From Orbaceae bacterium ESL0721 (GTDB lineage: Bacteria > Pseudomonadota > Gammaproteobacteria > Enterobacterales > Orbaceae), in contig JAQTHZ010000001.1 in the NCBI GenBank assembly GCA_029433365.1, positions 620,001 through 684,000 of the forward strand: DNA of 64,000 bases, in the 5' to 3' direction. Below are positions 9,541-20,000 of the stretch, in pieces (the stretch's first letter is position 1; each line of letters starts with the position of its first letter). The translations under genes and the position numbers were made by a program. The notes under the pieces are model-generated. The model ran no database searches. It was not told the DNA's origin and was given only the letters and a program-made list of their open reading frames with translations.

Positions 9541-10989
9541 TTAATGTTTTGCTCTGCTTCGATTACTCTTTGGTAACTGCTTTATCATCACATTTTTATG
9601 ATCTGAAGATGCTGACTGAAACTCATTCCACCACTTTGCAAGTCCAACTAATTCACCTTTCTCAATAGTAGCGCGCATCTCTAATAGATCATATGCAGCT
9701 CGATATTTAGGATGTTCTAAAATTGCAAAAACGCGTTTAGCTGAACGTTTTGACATACGTAATTGTAACCGCCAAATATCTGACATCACTGTAGTTAAAC
9801 GGCGTGGAATTGTCATCACACGACACTGTTCCGTTAAAATATCACCTATCGCCATTGAAAAGGCATCATTGAATGGTAACCCACCTTCCATAGCATTGTG
9901 TTGTGCAAGTTCACGAATGGGATACCAAAAAAAGGCAGCAAATAGAAATGCATAATTAATACGTTTACCACTAGCGATACGGGTATCAGTATTTTCAAGA
10001 ACCAGTTCAACCATTTTTTCTAAATGACTTTGTTCTATTTTATGTGATGGATGCCTTACAAAATCACCATTTTTAGAAGTATGGGTTAACTGTTGATTTA
10101 CAAGTGGATTTAGGAGCGGAAATAGTTGCCCAAAAAGTTGATATTCACGTAACAACTGATAAGTCGCAAAACCATAACCGGTCTGTAATAATTTGACTGA
10201 TTCATCGAACAGTCTTGCTGCCGGAATATTTTTTAGTAGTGGAGCTAAATCCCTTATAGGAGCTGCTGTTTGTGGTTCAATAACCATATTAAGTTTTGCC
10301 GCAAAACGGATTGCTCGTAACATACGGACAGGATCTTCACGGTAACGTGTTTTTGGATCACCAATTAACCGAATAACGCCATTATGTAAATCTTGTAAAC
10401 CGTTACAGTAATCACGAATCGTAAAATCATCAACACTATAATAGAACGCATTAAGTGTAAAATCACGCCGCTCAGCATCTTGCTCTATTGTTCCATAAAC
10501 ATTATCACGAAGTAGCATTCCTGATTGAGAACGACGTGAGATATTTGCACTACGACTATTATCAGCTATATTAATTTCGTCAGGATTATGCGCCCCACGA
10601 AACGTGGCAACTTCAATAATCTCTTTACCAAACAGGATATGCGCTAATCGAAAACGTCGCCCAACCAATCGACAATTACGAAAAATTTTCTGGATCTGAT
10701 CAGGAGTAGCATTGGTAGTAATATCAAAATCTTTAGGAACCTTCCCTAATATAAGATCACGAATACACCCACCGACTAAAAAAGCAGAATAACCATGTTT
10801 CTTTAATCGATACAAAACTTTAAGTGCATTATCACTAATATTAGTGCGTGAAATAGTATGTTGATTTCGGGGAATAATAGTGCAATTTGGCGCTATTTTA
10901 GGCTGAGAAACTTGTTGATATGGCTCTTTACTAACACGAATGTTATTTGAAAATATTTTTTGATATAGGCGTGAAACGTGCTTAAAAAT
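9541..10989 (-). CDS. pcnB: Poly(A) polymerase I, apparently starting at AUU
   Basis: PcnB adds 3' poly(A) tails that promote RNA decay. The nucleotidyltransferase core has [13 protein letters not shown] followed by the metal-binding DFDITT. A basic C-terminal tail ends in RSRAKH. Homology continues upstream of every ATG, GTG or [16 protein letters not shown] matches the E. coli ISRKDISENALKV segment. The only fitting start is ATT at 10989-10987, with GAGG about 7 nt upstream, giving 482 aa beginning F-K-H-V-S. The E. coli protein begins MFTRVA and also uses AUU. The in-frame TTG at 10815 lies inside the conserved domain and is rejected as the start. Confidence 0.93.
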   Translation of the reverse strand: MFKHVSRLYQKIFSNNIRVSKEPYQQVSQPKIAPNCTIIPRNQHTISRTNISDNALKVLYRLKKHGYSAFLVGGCIRDLILGKVPKDFDITTNATPDQIQKIFRNCRLVGRRFRLAHILFGKEIIEVATFRGAHNPDEINIADNSRSANISRRSQSGMLLRDNVYGTIEQDAERRDFTLNAFYYSVDDFTIRDYCNGLQDLHNGVIRLIGDPKTRYREDPVRMLRAIRFAAKLNMVIEPQTAAPIRDLAPLLKNIPAARLFDESVKLLQTGYGFATYQLLREYQLFGQLFPLLNPLVNQQLTHTSKNGDFVRHPSHKIEQSHLEKMVELVLENTDTRIASGKRINYAFLFAAFFWYPIRELAQHNAMEGGLPFNDAFSMAIGDILTEQCRVMTIPRRLTTVMSDIWRLQLRMSKRSAKRVFAILEHPKYRAAYDLLEMRATIEKGELVGLAKWWNEFQSASSDHKNVMIKQLPKSNRSRAKH

Positions 10990-11041
10990 GGTACACCTCG
11001 ATTATAGATAAAATTTTACCTGATAAACAATTTAATAACTT

Positions 11042-11113
11042 TTATTTAGTAAATCGTTATTTAATAAACTGTTATTTAGTAAACTGTAACTTGGTAAACT
11101 GTTATTTCATAAA
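11042..11113. repeat. 15-bp tandem repeat upstream of pcnB
   Basis: Four complete units and one partial unit follow the pattern TTATTTAGTAAACTG, at 11042, 11057, 11072, 11087 and 11102, with one to four substitutions each. It begins about 50 bp upstream of the pcnB start codon. Confidence 0.85.
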
Positions 11114-11184
11114 TATAGCGTATGATTAGCTTTATTAGCAATAATTTTCACTAGAGACACTTAACTCATTTTATAAGTTAAACC

Positions 11185-11206
11185 ACTTAATATTATAATA
11201 TTAAGT
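11185..11206. repeat. 22-bp perfect palindrome
   Basis: ACTTAATATTA is followed directly by its own reverse complement. A looser hairpin follows at 11208-11251, with CTTACAA pairing TTGTAAG at its base. They could be an operator or RNA folds; nothing decides. Confidence 0.6.
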
Positions 11207-11459
11207 TCTTACAAATTAATCCTAAATTGATCAATAGGTTAAACTTGTAAGAGAATAAGAGTTAGTAACATTTTTTGCTAATTTTATTAAAAACATACCT
11301 CAAAAATATGCCCTAATTATATCATCTATAGTAGAATAGATGCTACTTTAACAAAAAATTATATTACTGCCGAACTATATTGATATAAAAATCATAAAGT
11401 TACCTTAACAACTTCAATGTAGTAATCCAATTAATGTAAAATGTGAATTTGAGGATATT

Positions 11460-12389
11460 ATGAATATTCGAGATCTAGAATATTTTGTTGCATTAGCTGA
11501 ATTCCGCCATTTTCGTAAAGCGGCGGATGCGTGCAATGTGAGCCAACCGACATTAAGTGGTCAAATTAGGAAATTAGAAGACGAACTCGGTGTTATGTTA
11601 TTAGAACGTACAAGCCGAAAAGTACTATTTACCCAAGCTGGTATGATGTTAGTTGAACAGACAAAAGAGATTCTGCATAATATTCAGATCCTTAAAGAGA
11701 TGGCAAGCCGCCAAGGTGGTGATATGTCAGGGCCAATGCATATTGGGTTAATTCCGACTATCGCTCCTTACCTTCTTCCACACGTAATCACCATGTTACA
11801 TGATGTCTATCCGCAATTAGAGCTTTTTCTCCATGAAGCACAAACAGCGACCATTGTTGATCAACTTGAAAATGGTAAACTAGATTGTGCAATTGTAGCT
11901 AAAGTTAAAGAGACAACACCGTTTATTGAATTACCTCTCTTTGATGAACCGATGTTACTAGCGGTCCCCTCTGATAATGAACTCGCAAAAGAGAGCTGTG
12001 TAAAATTATCGGATCTACAAGGTCACAAATTCCTTATGTTAGAAGATGGTCACTGCTTACGTGAACACGCGATGGGTTACTGTTTCCAAGCAGGTATAAA
12101 TGAAGATAAACAGTTTAAAGCAACCAGTTTAGAGACTCTTCGAAGTATGATTTCTGCAGGTCGGGGAATTACACTTTTCCCTGAACTTGCCGCACCAGAT
12201 GAACGCGTGCGCGATCGAATCTGTTATATTCCTTGCGTTGATCCAGTACCAATGCGAAGCATTGCCTTAATTTACAGACCAGGCTCACCGCTACGAAGCC
12301 GCTATGAGACCATCGCTAAAATTATTCGAGAGCATATGCCTAAAGTGTTTATGGAAAAAGATAAATTGTTAAAATCCAATAATCAATAA
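11460..12389 (+). CDS. oxyR: Hydrogen-peroxide-sensing LysR-type regulator OxyR
   Basis: The 309-aa protein has an N-terminal LysR winged helix-turn-helix (MNIRDLEYFVALAEFRHFRKAA region) and the redox pair of OxyR: Cys199 in EDGHC and Cys208 in MGYC, at the same positions as in E. coli. The TSLETLRSMI segment after the pair is also characteristic. GAGG precedes the ATG by 5 nt. fabR follows 34 bp later. In E. coli sthA lies between oxyR and fabR; it is absent here. Confidence 0.97.
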   Translation: MNIRDLEYFVALAEFRHFRKAADACNVSQPTLSGQIRKLEDELGVMLLERTSRKVLFTQAGMMLVEQTKEILHNIQILKEMASRQGGDMSGPMHIGLIPTIAPYLLPHVITMLHDVYPQLELFLHEAQTATIVDQLENGKLDCAIVAKVKETTPFIELPLFDEPMLLAVPSDNELAKESCVKLSDLQGHKFLMLEDGHCLREHAMGYCFQAGINEDKQFKATSLETLRSMISAGRGITLFPELAAPDERVRDRICYIPCVDPVPMRSIALIYRPGSPLRSRYETIAKIIREHMPKVFMEKDKLLKSNNQ

Positions 12390-12423
12390 CTCATAAACTT
12401 TTGTCAAAAAGATTAATCATAAG

Positions 12424-13062
12424 ATGAAAAATGTCAAATCGGGTGGAATTCGCGCACAGCAAAAAGAGAAAACTCGCCGAACTTTAATTGCAGCAGCATT
12501 TAATCAACTAAATGCTGAGCAAGGTTTTGCAAGTTTAAGTTTGCGCGAAGTAGCACGTGATGCCGGTATTGCCGCCACCTCCTTTTATCGCCATTTTCGT
12601 GATATGGATGAATTAGGTCTAGCTATGGTTGATGAGAGCGGTTTAACATTAAGGCAGTTAATGCGTAAAGCGCGGCAACGGATCGAAAAAGGTGGTAGTG
12701 TGCTAGAGACATCTGTAACCACTTTTATCGAGTTTATTGATAAAAATCCTAAAGTTTTTCTTCTTCTATTACGTGAAAAAGCGGGGACATCTTCCGCTTT
12801 TCGTGCCGCTGTTAAACGCGAGATTCAACACTTCATTTTTGAGCTTGTAGACTACTTAGATAATGCTAACAGTATGCCGCACTACTACAATAAAGTGCAG
12901 GCTGAAGCTATGGTAACTATCGTATTTAATACTGGAGCTGAAGCTATCGATTTAGATTTACAGCAGCGAAACGAGCTTATTGATGAACTCATTTTTCAAC
13001 TTCGGATGGTATCGCGCGGTGCTTACTATCTTTACCAACGAGAACTTATAAAAAATAGATAG
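12424..13062 (+). CDS. fabR: TetR-family fatty-acid biosynthesis repressor FabR
   Basis: FabR represses fabA and fabB in response to the unsaturated/saturated acyl balance. The 212-aa protein matches E. coli FabR closely: [10 protein letters not shown] at the start, the helix-turn-helix [20 protein letters not shown] at about residues 39-58, then [20 protein letters not shown]. Five to eight extra N-terminal residues precede the usual start. It lies close behind oxyR and is probably cotranscribed with it. Confidence 0.96.
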   Translation: MKNVKSGGIRAQQKEKTRRTLIAAAFNQLNAEQGFASLSLREVARDAGIAATSFYRHFRDMDELGLAMVDESGLTLRQLMRKARQRIEKGGSVLETSVTTFIEFIDKNPKVFLLLLREKAGTSSAFRAAVKREIQHFIFELVDYLDNANSMPHYYNKVQAEAMVTIVFNTGAEAIDLDLQQRNELIDELIFQLRMVSRGAYYLYQRELIKNR

Positions 13063-13137
13063 TTATTTCACTCTAAATTAACTTTAATTTAAATAGTTAT
13101 CTCGGATCCTAAAAAACAGTTGGTTTTATTACTATTG

Positions 13138-13173
13138 CTGTATATAATCACATTGGTATGTATAAAAACACAG
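13138..13173 (+). promoter_or_regulatory. Two LexA (SOS) boxes in front of lexA
   Basis: Box 1 at 13138-13153 is CTGTATATAATCACAT and box 2 at 13158-13173 is ATGTATAAAAACACAG. Each differs from the CTGT-N8-ACAG consensus by one outer base. Their starts are 20 bp apart and box 2 ends 9 bp before the lexA ATG. E. coli lexA also has two boxes just before the gene, so autoregulation is the clear reading. Confidence 0.88.
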
Positions 13174-13182
13174 GATAATAAT

Positions 13183-13818
13183 ATGAGACCGTTAACCGAG
13201 CGCCAACAGCAGATATACGATCTAATAAGGCAAAATATCATTGATACAGGCATGCCGCCAACACGTGCAGAGATAGCTAAACAGTTAGGCTTCAGATCTG
13301 CTAATGCTGCCGAAGAGCACCTTAAAGCGCTAGCAAGAAAAGGGGCAATTGAGATGATTCCAGGTTCATCACGCGGTATCCGTCTTCTACTTGAAGATAA
13401 CAGTAAAAAAGAGACAAAACCAGCTATCAATAATTCAACCCTTCCACTTATTGGGCATGTTGCCGCAGGTTCTCCCATTTTAGCGCAAGAACATATCGAA
13501 CAACAGTTCCAGATCGACCCTAATCTTTTTAAACCACGTGCTGACTTTTTACTACGAGTAAAAGGTATGTCCATGAAGGATATTGGCATAGTTGATGGTG
13601 ATCTACTTGCTGTACATAAAACAGAAGAGGTAAGAAATGGTCAAGTTGTAGTAGCACGAATTGATGATGAAGTAACGGTCAAACGTTTTTCCCGTGTTGG
13701 TAAACAGGTTACGCTCCTTGCCGAGAATGAAGAATTTTCACCAATTAAAGTTGACTTAAGTGAACATGATTTCGCAATCGAAGGTATTGCTGTCGGTATC
13801 ATTCGTAGTGGAACATAA
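13183..13818 (+). CDS. lexA: SOS repressor LexA
   Basis: The 211-aa protein has an N-terminal winged helix (residues 1-65) and a C-terminal S24 self-cleavage domain. The cleavage site Ala95-Gly96 (HVAAGSP), the nucleophile Ser130 (GMSMKDIG) and Lys167 (EVTVKRF) are all present. The ATG at 13183 is chosen because [15 protein letters not shown] aligns with the E. coli start; upstream in-frame non-ATG codons overlap the LexA boxes. Compared with E. coli there are about 11 extra residues in the hinge before the cleavage site (a [11 protein letters not shown] stretch). Confidence 0.97.
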   Translation: MRPLTERQQQIYDLIRQNIIDTGMPPTRAEIAKQLGFRSANAAEEHLKALARKGAIEMIPGSSRGIRLLLEDNSKKETKPAINNSTLPLIGHVAAGSPILAQEHIEQQFQIDPNLFKPRADFLLRVKGMSMKDIGIVDGDLLAVHKTEEVRNGQVVVARIDDEVTVKRFSRVGKQVTLLAENEEFSPIKVDLSEHDFAIEGIAVGIIRSGT

Positions 13819-13971
13819 TTTTTTAATATTTTCAAAAATATGATTAAATCATTTATTATTAAATCATATCTTAAAGCTTTAATAATAGACAAAATAAAAT
13901 TGATAAAGTATTAACCTATATTTTGTCATCTACTATCACCATTAATAGTGTTCGAAATGGAGTAAACAGTT

Positions 13972-14343
13972 ATGTGGTTATTTTGGATTTATGAATTTTT
14001 AGGTTTTGCCGCTATATTGGCACTTATTTTTGCTTATTGTCATTTCCGTAAACAGAAATTTTGGCACTTTATCTGGCACCATTTAAAATGGATTGTCATT
14101 TCGATCATAGCCGTTTGGTTAATCATTGCTGTGCTCTGCTGGAATCACCTCTATAATGCAACTCACTGCTATTTTCGTGGAGTAAGTATGCATGCCAACA
14201 CCAAATACTCAATCTTTTTAAATGAGTGCCAAATTGAAACACCAAGTGGTGCTTATATTCCAATTGATCGATCGCGAGCCATACCTGGATCATCTGATGA
14301 TCATGATGGTAATAACTTTTTTGATAGCAGTTTTCAACAGTAG
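13972..14343 (+). CDS. Small membrane protein of unknown function
   Basis: This 123-aa protein is not recognised. It has two hydrophobic helices (about residues 4-24 and 40-60) separated by a basic, His-rich loop (HFRKQK...HHLKW), then a soluble tail with two cysteines (CYF and NECQIETP) and an acidic Asp/His-rich end. GGAG lies 9 nt before the ATG. It sits 153 bp downstream of lexA on the same strand. I see no LexA box of its own. It converges on pbpC across an inverted-repeat terminator. Confidence 0.7.
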   Translation: MWLFWIYEFLGFAAILALIFAYCHFRKQKFWHFIWHHLKWIVISIIAVWLIIAVLCWNHLYNATHCYFRGVSMHANTKYSIFLNECQIETPSGAYIPIDRSRAIPGSSDDHDGNNFFDSSFQQ

Positions 14344-14432
14344 CGACGACTTAATAAAAAATATAATTTAAAAAATATTTTTTAATAGATCTAGTTTAAT
14401 ATTTAATTTAATAAATTGTTTTTATTATCATA

Positions 14433-14475
14433 TTTTATACAGCGGTTATATGCTATCAATAACCGTTGTATAAAA
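14433..14475. terminator. Large hairpin between convergent genes
   Basis: The arms TTTTATACAGCGGTTAT and ATAACCGTTGTATAAAA match at 16 of 17 pairs around a 9-nt loop. The flanking T and A runs make it usable on both strands. It lies between the 123-aa membrane protein gene and pbpC, which end toward each other. Confidence 0.7.
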
Positions 14476-14632
14476 CTTTATCCTATTAGTTTATCCTATT
14501 AACTGTCGTCACTTTCCTAAAAAATTCTCTAAAAAACCATTTAAAAAACAGATCTAAAAAAATAGTTCTTTTAATAAATATTTTTAAATAAAAATCAAAT
14601 TATTCAAACTATAAAGTAATAAATTTTGCAAA

Positions 14633-16993
14633 CTACTCAAATCTAAAATTGACTCTGGCTATCTGCCCACTCTCATCTAATAGCAAAATTGTATGTTTAC
14701 CTTTATGAATAGTCGAAGTTAACTGAAATTCAAACGGCTCATATTCAGATAGGTTACCTTTTAATTCACCATCTAAAAACCACCACTTATGACCACTACC
14801 ACCTTGTGGTTTTAATTTAATCAGCACGTTCTTCTGGTTTGGCTGTAAACGGACAATCTGATTATTAACCAGTCCAGTTATGATGAGAGGCGTAAAAGTA
14901 TCTTGCCCAAAAGGTGGACATTTTTCGTCAATTGGTGGGATTAAGTTACTACGGCGCTCACTAGGTAAAAGCCAGTTCTCTAGACCGATCGGCCATAGTG
15001 CAATCTCTCTTCTCACTGCACCACTACAGTCTGATGCTGTGCGTTTCCCCTCTTGATTTAGCCAGACAGTTATTCGATCAGTTCGGTAGTTTCTTACTTG
15101 TTTTATTGAGAGAAGATCTAATGTTGGTGGGATCATGCCGTCTAAAATCCAAGCCTGTTTTTGTCGATGACAATTGGGATCATCAGCTGGTAATTTCTGC
15201 CCAGTAGGCCAACAGATAGTTACTCTGCTTACCGAGTCCGGTTTTATATCTACTGGTAATGGTCTGTTTAGGTTTCGCTCTCTATTTAATAGCATTGTGT
15301 TCACCTGCTGTAAAATAGGTACAGCTGTTACCGCCCCATACTGCCCTACTACCGGTGTCCCATCTGGTCGCCCAACCCATACTCCTATCAGGTAACGTGG
15401 ATTAAAACCAACTGCCCATGCATCACGATAGCCATAACTGGTACCAGTTTTATAGGTGACTCCATTTTGATTTAATAGCATCTGTTTAGTGATCCAAGCA
15501 CTACCTGTTGACAATAATCTATGTTCCGCTTGGCTATCAAGAATTTCATCACTCTCTTTGATAAAACGGAGGGGGCTAACCATCCCACCTCTTGCAAATG
15601 CACTATAGGCTGCCATTAACTCATCCATTCTTACCGAGGCACCACCTAAAATATAGGAGATATTAGGTTCACCCCCTATAGAAGTTAACGATAAACCAGC
15701 TGATCTCAGTTTAGCGGTGAACTTTTTTGAACCATAGAGTTCAAAGAGCTGAACAGCAGGTAAATTTAGGGATTTTTTTAGCGCATCAGTTGCTGATACG
15801 GGGCCGGTAAATCCTTCATCAAAATTGGTAGGTCTGTAATTCGAGGTTAAGCGAGGGATATCTTGCAAAAGAGAGGCAGAATGGATCATACCTTCATCGA
15901 TAGATAACCCATAAATAAACGGTTTTAAAGTCGAACCAGGTGAACGCAGAGCGGTAATCATATCGACCTGCCCTGCTCTTTTGTTATCTTTAAAATCTAC
16001 CGATCCAACATACCCTTTAACCGCCATCGTAGTGTGATCAACCACCAAAATGGCTAGTGAATTTTTAGCAGGTAACTGATCTTTCCAATTCATTGCAATA
16101 TCTTCTAAACTATATTGCAATGAAAAATCGATTGTTGAATTGATTGTCGAAAGATTGGGATATTGCTTAACTAGGCGTCTTGCTAATAGCGGTGCATGCT
16201 GCACTGTTTTGCGTGGATAAACCCACACCTCCTCATGGCGAATCTGTTCAATAATGTCGGGTGACCAGATCTCTGTTAACCTATCAAGCGCCCGATCCCT
16301 CACCTTTTTAGCTCTTTCAGGGTAACGATCAGGACGCAAGCGGCTGGGTGCTTGCGGTAATACTGCTAATAGCACGGCTTCACTACGTGTTAATGCACTA
16401 GGTGGTTTACCAAAATAGCGCCAACTTGCGGCACCGATTCCCTCAACTGTTCCACCATAAGGCGCATAGTTAAGATAGAGCGTTAAAATGTCTGTTTTAC
16501 TATAGTGCCACTCTAACTGCAAAGTACGGAATATCTGTTTCAATTTGCCCCAAAAAGTGCGTTTATGCGGATCGATCAGACGTGCGACCTGCATTGAAAG
16601 CGTGCTTCCCCCAGAGACAATAGTGCCGTTACTTAAATTTTGCCAACTTGCACGGAGGAGCGAGAGGGGATTAATACCGATATGGTGATAAAAGTGTCGA
16701 TCCTCATAATTTAGTAGAGCTTGTAGATAGTAATCTGGCACCTGATCAACCGTTATATAATAGCGCCAAATACCGTTCTTATCAGCAAAACGCCACAATG
16801 GTGTGCCATCACTCGCTAAAACTGTCTGCGCAGAACTATTTTGCTTTAGGGTTAGGGGGAATAGTTTATCTGCCAATAAAAAGGCACTAAATAGAATAAA
16901 AATAGTAAAAAGGGAGATTATCAATAAGCGAATGGTTATTTTCTGCAAAAATGTTTTAGGGTTACTACCCTTTTCAATCAATTTATCTCTCAT
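14633..16993 (-). CDS. pbpC: Penicillin-binding protein 1C, bifunctional murein synthase
   Basis: The 786-aa protein has one N-terminal membrane helix (about residues 22-42) and a GT51 glycosyltransferase domain with Glu97 in NYEDRHF and the GGSTLSMQVARL block. The transpeptidase domain has Ser354 in SPGSTLKPF, SLN at 408-410 and KTG at 515-517. A C-terminal PBP1C-specific beta domain follows. All motifs look intact. It is encoded 70 bp downstream of yfhM, the conserved partner gene: YfhM-like macroglobulins are thought to trap proteases when PBP1C is repairing breached peptidoglycan. Confidence 0.96.
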   Translation of the reverse strand: MRDKLIEKGSNPKTFLQKITIRLLIISLFTIFILFSAFLLADKLFPLTLKQNSSAQTVLASDGTPLWRFADKNGIWRYYITVDQVPDYYLQALLNYEDRHFYHHIGINPLSLLRASWQNLSNGTIVSGGSTLSMQVARLIDPHKRTFWGKLKQIFRTLQLEWHYSKTDILTLYLNYAPYGGTVEGIGAASWRYFGKPPSALTRSEAVLLAVLPQAPSRLRPDRYPERAKKVRDRALDRLTEIWSPDIIEQIRHEEVWVYPRKTVQHAPLLARRLVKQYPNLSTINSTIDFSLQYSLEDIAMNWKDQLPAKNSLAILVVDHTTMAVKGYVGSVDFKDNKRAGQVDMITALRSPGSTLKPFIYGLSIDEGMIHSASLLQDIPRLTSNYRPTNFDEGFTGPVSATDALKKSLNLPAVQLFELYGSKKFTAKLRSAGLSLTSIGGEPNISYILGGASVRMDELMAAYSAFARGGMVSPLRFIKESDEILDSQAEHRLLSTGSAWITKQMLLNQNGVTYKTGTSYGYRDAWAVGFNPRYLIGVWVGRPDGTPVVGQYGAVTAVPILQQVNTMLLNRERNLNRPLPVDIKPDSVSRVTICWPTGQKLPADDPNCHRQKQAWILDGMIPPTLDLLSIKQVRNYRTDRITVWLNQEGKRTASDCSGAVRREIALWPIGLENWLLPSERRSNLIPPIDEKCPPFGQDTFTPLIITGLVNNQIVRLQPNQKNVLIKLKPQGGSGHKWWFLDGELKGNLSEYEPFEFQLTSTIHKGKHTILLLDESGQIARVNFRFE
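16953..16964 (+). repeat. Dispersed 12-mer GTTTTAGGGTTA (copy 2)
   Basis: This is an exact copy inside pbpC, again read by the gene as AACCCTAAAACA (Asn-Pro-Lys-Thr). A shorter related match, CTTTAGGGTTA, lies nearby at 16844-16854 in a different frame. Confidence 0.6.
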
Positions 16994-17063
16994 TGCGACT
17001 CTATTTTAGAATAGCGGGTGAAATTTCATAATGCCACCCACTATAGATTAAGTGATTCAGTTA

Positions 17064-20000
17064 TTAATTAGCTGTTACACTATCTCTCCTAATAATTGTC
17101 ATCATCGTTGGCACTTCACCAATTGCAAACCACTCAGGGTGATACATCGATTCAACATAAGGGTTTGGATTAACATAATCACCAGCAGTCACTGCGCGAG
17201 CCAGATAGGCGATCCGTTTATGCGGTTTATAGCCATCTAAGCTCATGGCAGCAACAAAACGATCATCTCGATACTCTTGATATTTAATTGCGCTACTATC
17301 TTCATATTGTAAAAGGTGGGCAACCTCTGGAATATTGAGCAAATTGACACTACTATTCATCAAATTTTGGTTCTCAAGTTGTAACCCTGCTGGTATAAAA
17401 TCTACCACTAATGCATCATAAATTGTCTTAGTTGCGCTAACATCTAACATAACTAAGATGAGATCACCTACTTCAAATTGATCTGGTTTTACCTCTTTAC
17501 CCTGCATATCGTAATAACTTCGTCTTATAGATAAGACGCTATTTTGAGTGGTTGGTGCTGGTGCCTCGCTACTATATCCAGTCACAGCGACTCTAACATA
17601 GAGTGGTTCACTCTCATCACCATTTGCTATCGTTAAACTTTTACGCCCAGCAAATGACTCTCTTACTGTTTTATCCGCTTTGATGGTTGCACCATTTAGC
17701 TCAAATTCAAATTGATGTGGCGGTCTATGCTGCTCAATCTCATAGGCGGCTAAAAATAGCGCATTAAGCTCTTGCGTTGAAAAGTAACGTTTGTCACTCA
17801 AAAGATTTGTCAGACTAAAGAGGTAATTAGGCTGGTTGTCAACCTCGATATTATTTGCCACTAAAAGTGCATAAATTAACGCTTTATCACGAATTTGACT
17901 GCCATAATCGCCAAGCCAATTGTCACTATCGACACGGTTAACTGTCAATGCAATTGGCATCAAATCTTCATAGACCTTCTCGATTCCAGCTAACTTTGCC
18001 GCTAACGCTAATTGGGCTACCGGTAGCGGCGATATTAATGACTGTTTGCTATTTAGATCAAGAATATTGGTAGCAATTTGGTTGATCTGATTACGAATAG
18101 CTGGCGTGATCTTATTTTGCTTAGCTAAAATTAATGCGGCATATGTTTTAGTTGCTATCTGCATGTAATCACTACTATCAGTTGCATAATAGCTATTATA
18201 AAAAGCGGTACTATCGTAAAGATACTCCTCTAACCGTTTTAACGCGCTATCTAAAGCATCACTATTGACCTGATAGCCTCGATCTCTCGCCTGTAATAAA
18301 AAGTCAACAGCATAGGCGGTTAGCCAATACTCCTCTTCACTATCACGGCTCCAAAGTCCAAAACTGCCATTACTCCTCTGCATGCCAAGAATCCGTTCAA
18401 TACCCTGTTGAACCTTTTCACGCCGTTTATCATCAGCCTCAGACTTGATACCTAATGCGGTTAACTCTGCTTGGTTAATATAGAGTGAGGGATATAGTCC
18501 ACTAATTGTCTGCTCAAGGCAGCCATAAGGATAGGCAAATAGAGTCTGAATGTACTGTGTAATATTAAGGGTAGGTTGATTTGAGACAACTAATTTTGTC
18601 TCAACTGTATTATCAATAAGATCTGTTGTGGCGGCTTCAGGTAACGACCACTTTTCGCCACTTTTTACCGCTATGGCGTAATTTTTAACAGTCGCAGGAT
18701 AGGCTGGCCTTACACCTAACTGCCAAGATCGAGATAGTCCATAATCACTACCATCATCTAACTTAATGCCTTTAATATCGATCTCAATCGTCCCCTCGCC
18801 ATAACCATAATCGGCAATAACTGGGATCTGAATCATCTGTCGATTGTTAGGAGTTAGTGTCACTGTTTCACTATTTGGGATCTCTTGATGCAGAAGATCA
18901 GCTGTCGTGATATTTACCTGCACCGTTTGCTGCTGGCTAGTTAAATTATTAAGATCTAACGTCAAAATGGCGTGATCACCACCAGATAAGAAGCGTGGTG
19001 TGGTTAGCTCGGCAACAACTGGGGCGGCAACTGTCATAATCTGCTGCGCACTACCAAAACGATCCTCGTCCCATACTTGCGCCATTAAACGTAATTGACC
19101 ATTGAAATCAGGAATAGCTAAATCGATAGTCGCTTCACCATTCTCGTTCAACTCAACAAGTTTAAGCTGCTGTGCCACAATTTTTACTGAGGTTAATGGG
19201 CGTTTACCCCCATCTTCATCTGCAGTTAAATTATCACCACCAAAACGGGTATTGACCTGACGACCACTACTCTCAATTAACTTGCCATAGAGATCATATA
19301 GATCAACCCCATAACGTTTACGTCCTAAAAAAGCGTTATAAGGATCAGGTAATCTAAACTTATCAATATTTAATATTCCACTATCTACAGCTGAAACTAA
19401 AACCATCGCTTTACGATCTTTTGATGCCTTATCCAACTGTAATTTAACCGTCACACTCTTTTCAGGCTCTACCTTTTGGGGCGCATCAATCGTAAGATGT
19501 AGTTGCCGATCTGCTGTGTCTAACGGTAAATAGAGTAGCCCGACTGCACGTTTAACTGTCTGTACCGAAGCATCGGTTGACGGGCGGATAACCATTGCAT
19601 TGATATATAGATCATGTCGCTCCCATGCTTTAATTGGTATCTCAACATCAAGACCCCCTTCATCAACTGTGATATCTTGCTTCCAGAGCATGCCATCACT
19701 GCTCTCTAATGCGATATAACCAGATCCTGCCACCGGTGCATCAATATGCACTTTAGCTACATCGCCGGCAATATAACTGTTTTTATCTAAACGCAATTTA
19801 ATCTGATCAGGGCGAATGGCATCATCACCATTAGTACCATCATCCCAACCACTCCAGAATCGCATACTGCTAACAATATTAGTGGTAGTGTCAACAATCT
19901 CAATACGATAAGCCCCCCAATCATTAGGTTGATAGCTCACCTTAGCGGTGCCCTCTGCTGGAATTGATAACGGCTCTTCAGATAAGATAAACTCTTTAAT

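Larger units (their letters stand above)
10990..11459. other. Divergent pcnB-oxyR spacer, no protein gene
   Basis: This 470-bp AT-rich region separates divergent pcnB and oxyR and has no credible open reading frame. It holds a 15-bp tandem repeat, a 22-bp perfect palindrome and an imperfect hairpin, listed separately. Both promoters must lie here. In E. coli the small RNA OxyS is made divergently from oxyR, so an RNA here is conceivable, but I cannot recognise one. Confidence 0.6.

Noticed and set aside
10815-10817. TTG as the pcnB start
   Set aside because: It lies inside the conserved LKVLYRL segment; homology continues 58 codons upstream.
13089-13589. A 166-codon open frame antisense to lexA
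   Set aside because: It overlaps a well-supported lexA on the other strand and resembles no protein; it is a codon-bias shadow.
16844-16854. CTTTAGGGTTA as another full copy of the dispersed 12-mer
   Set aside because: It lacks the leading GT of the motif and falls in another reading frame, so it was not counted. TGTTTTAGGGAG near 63020 was also left out.
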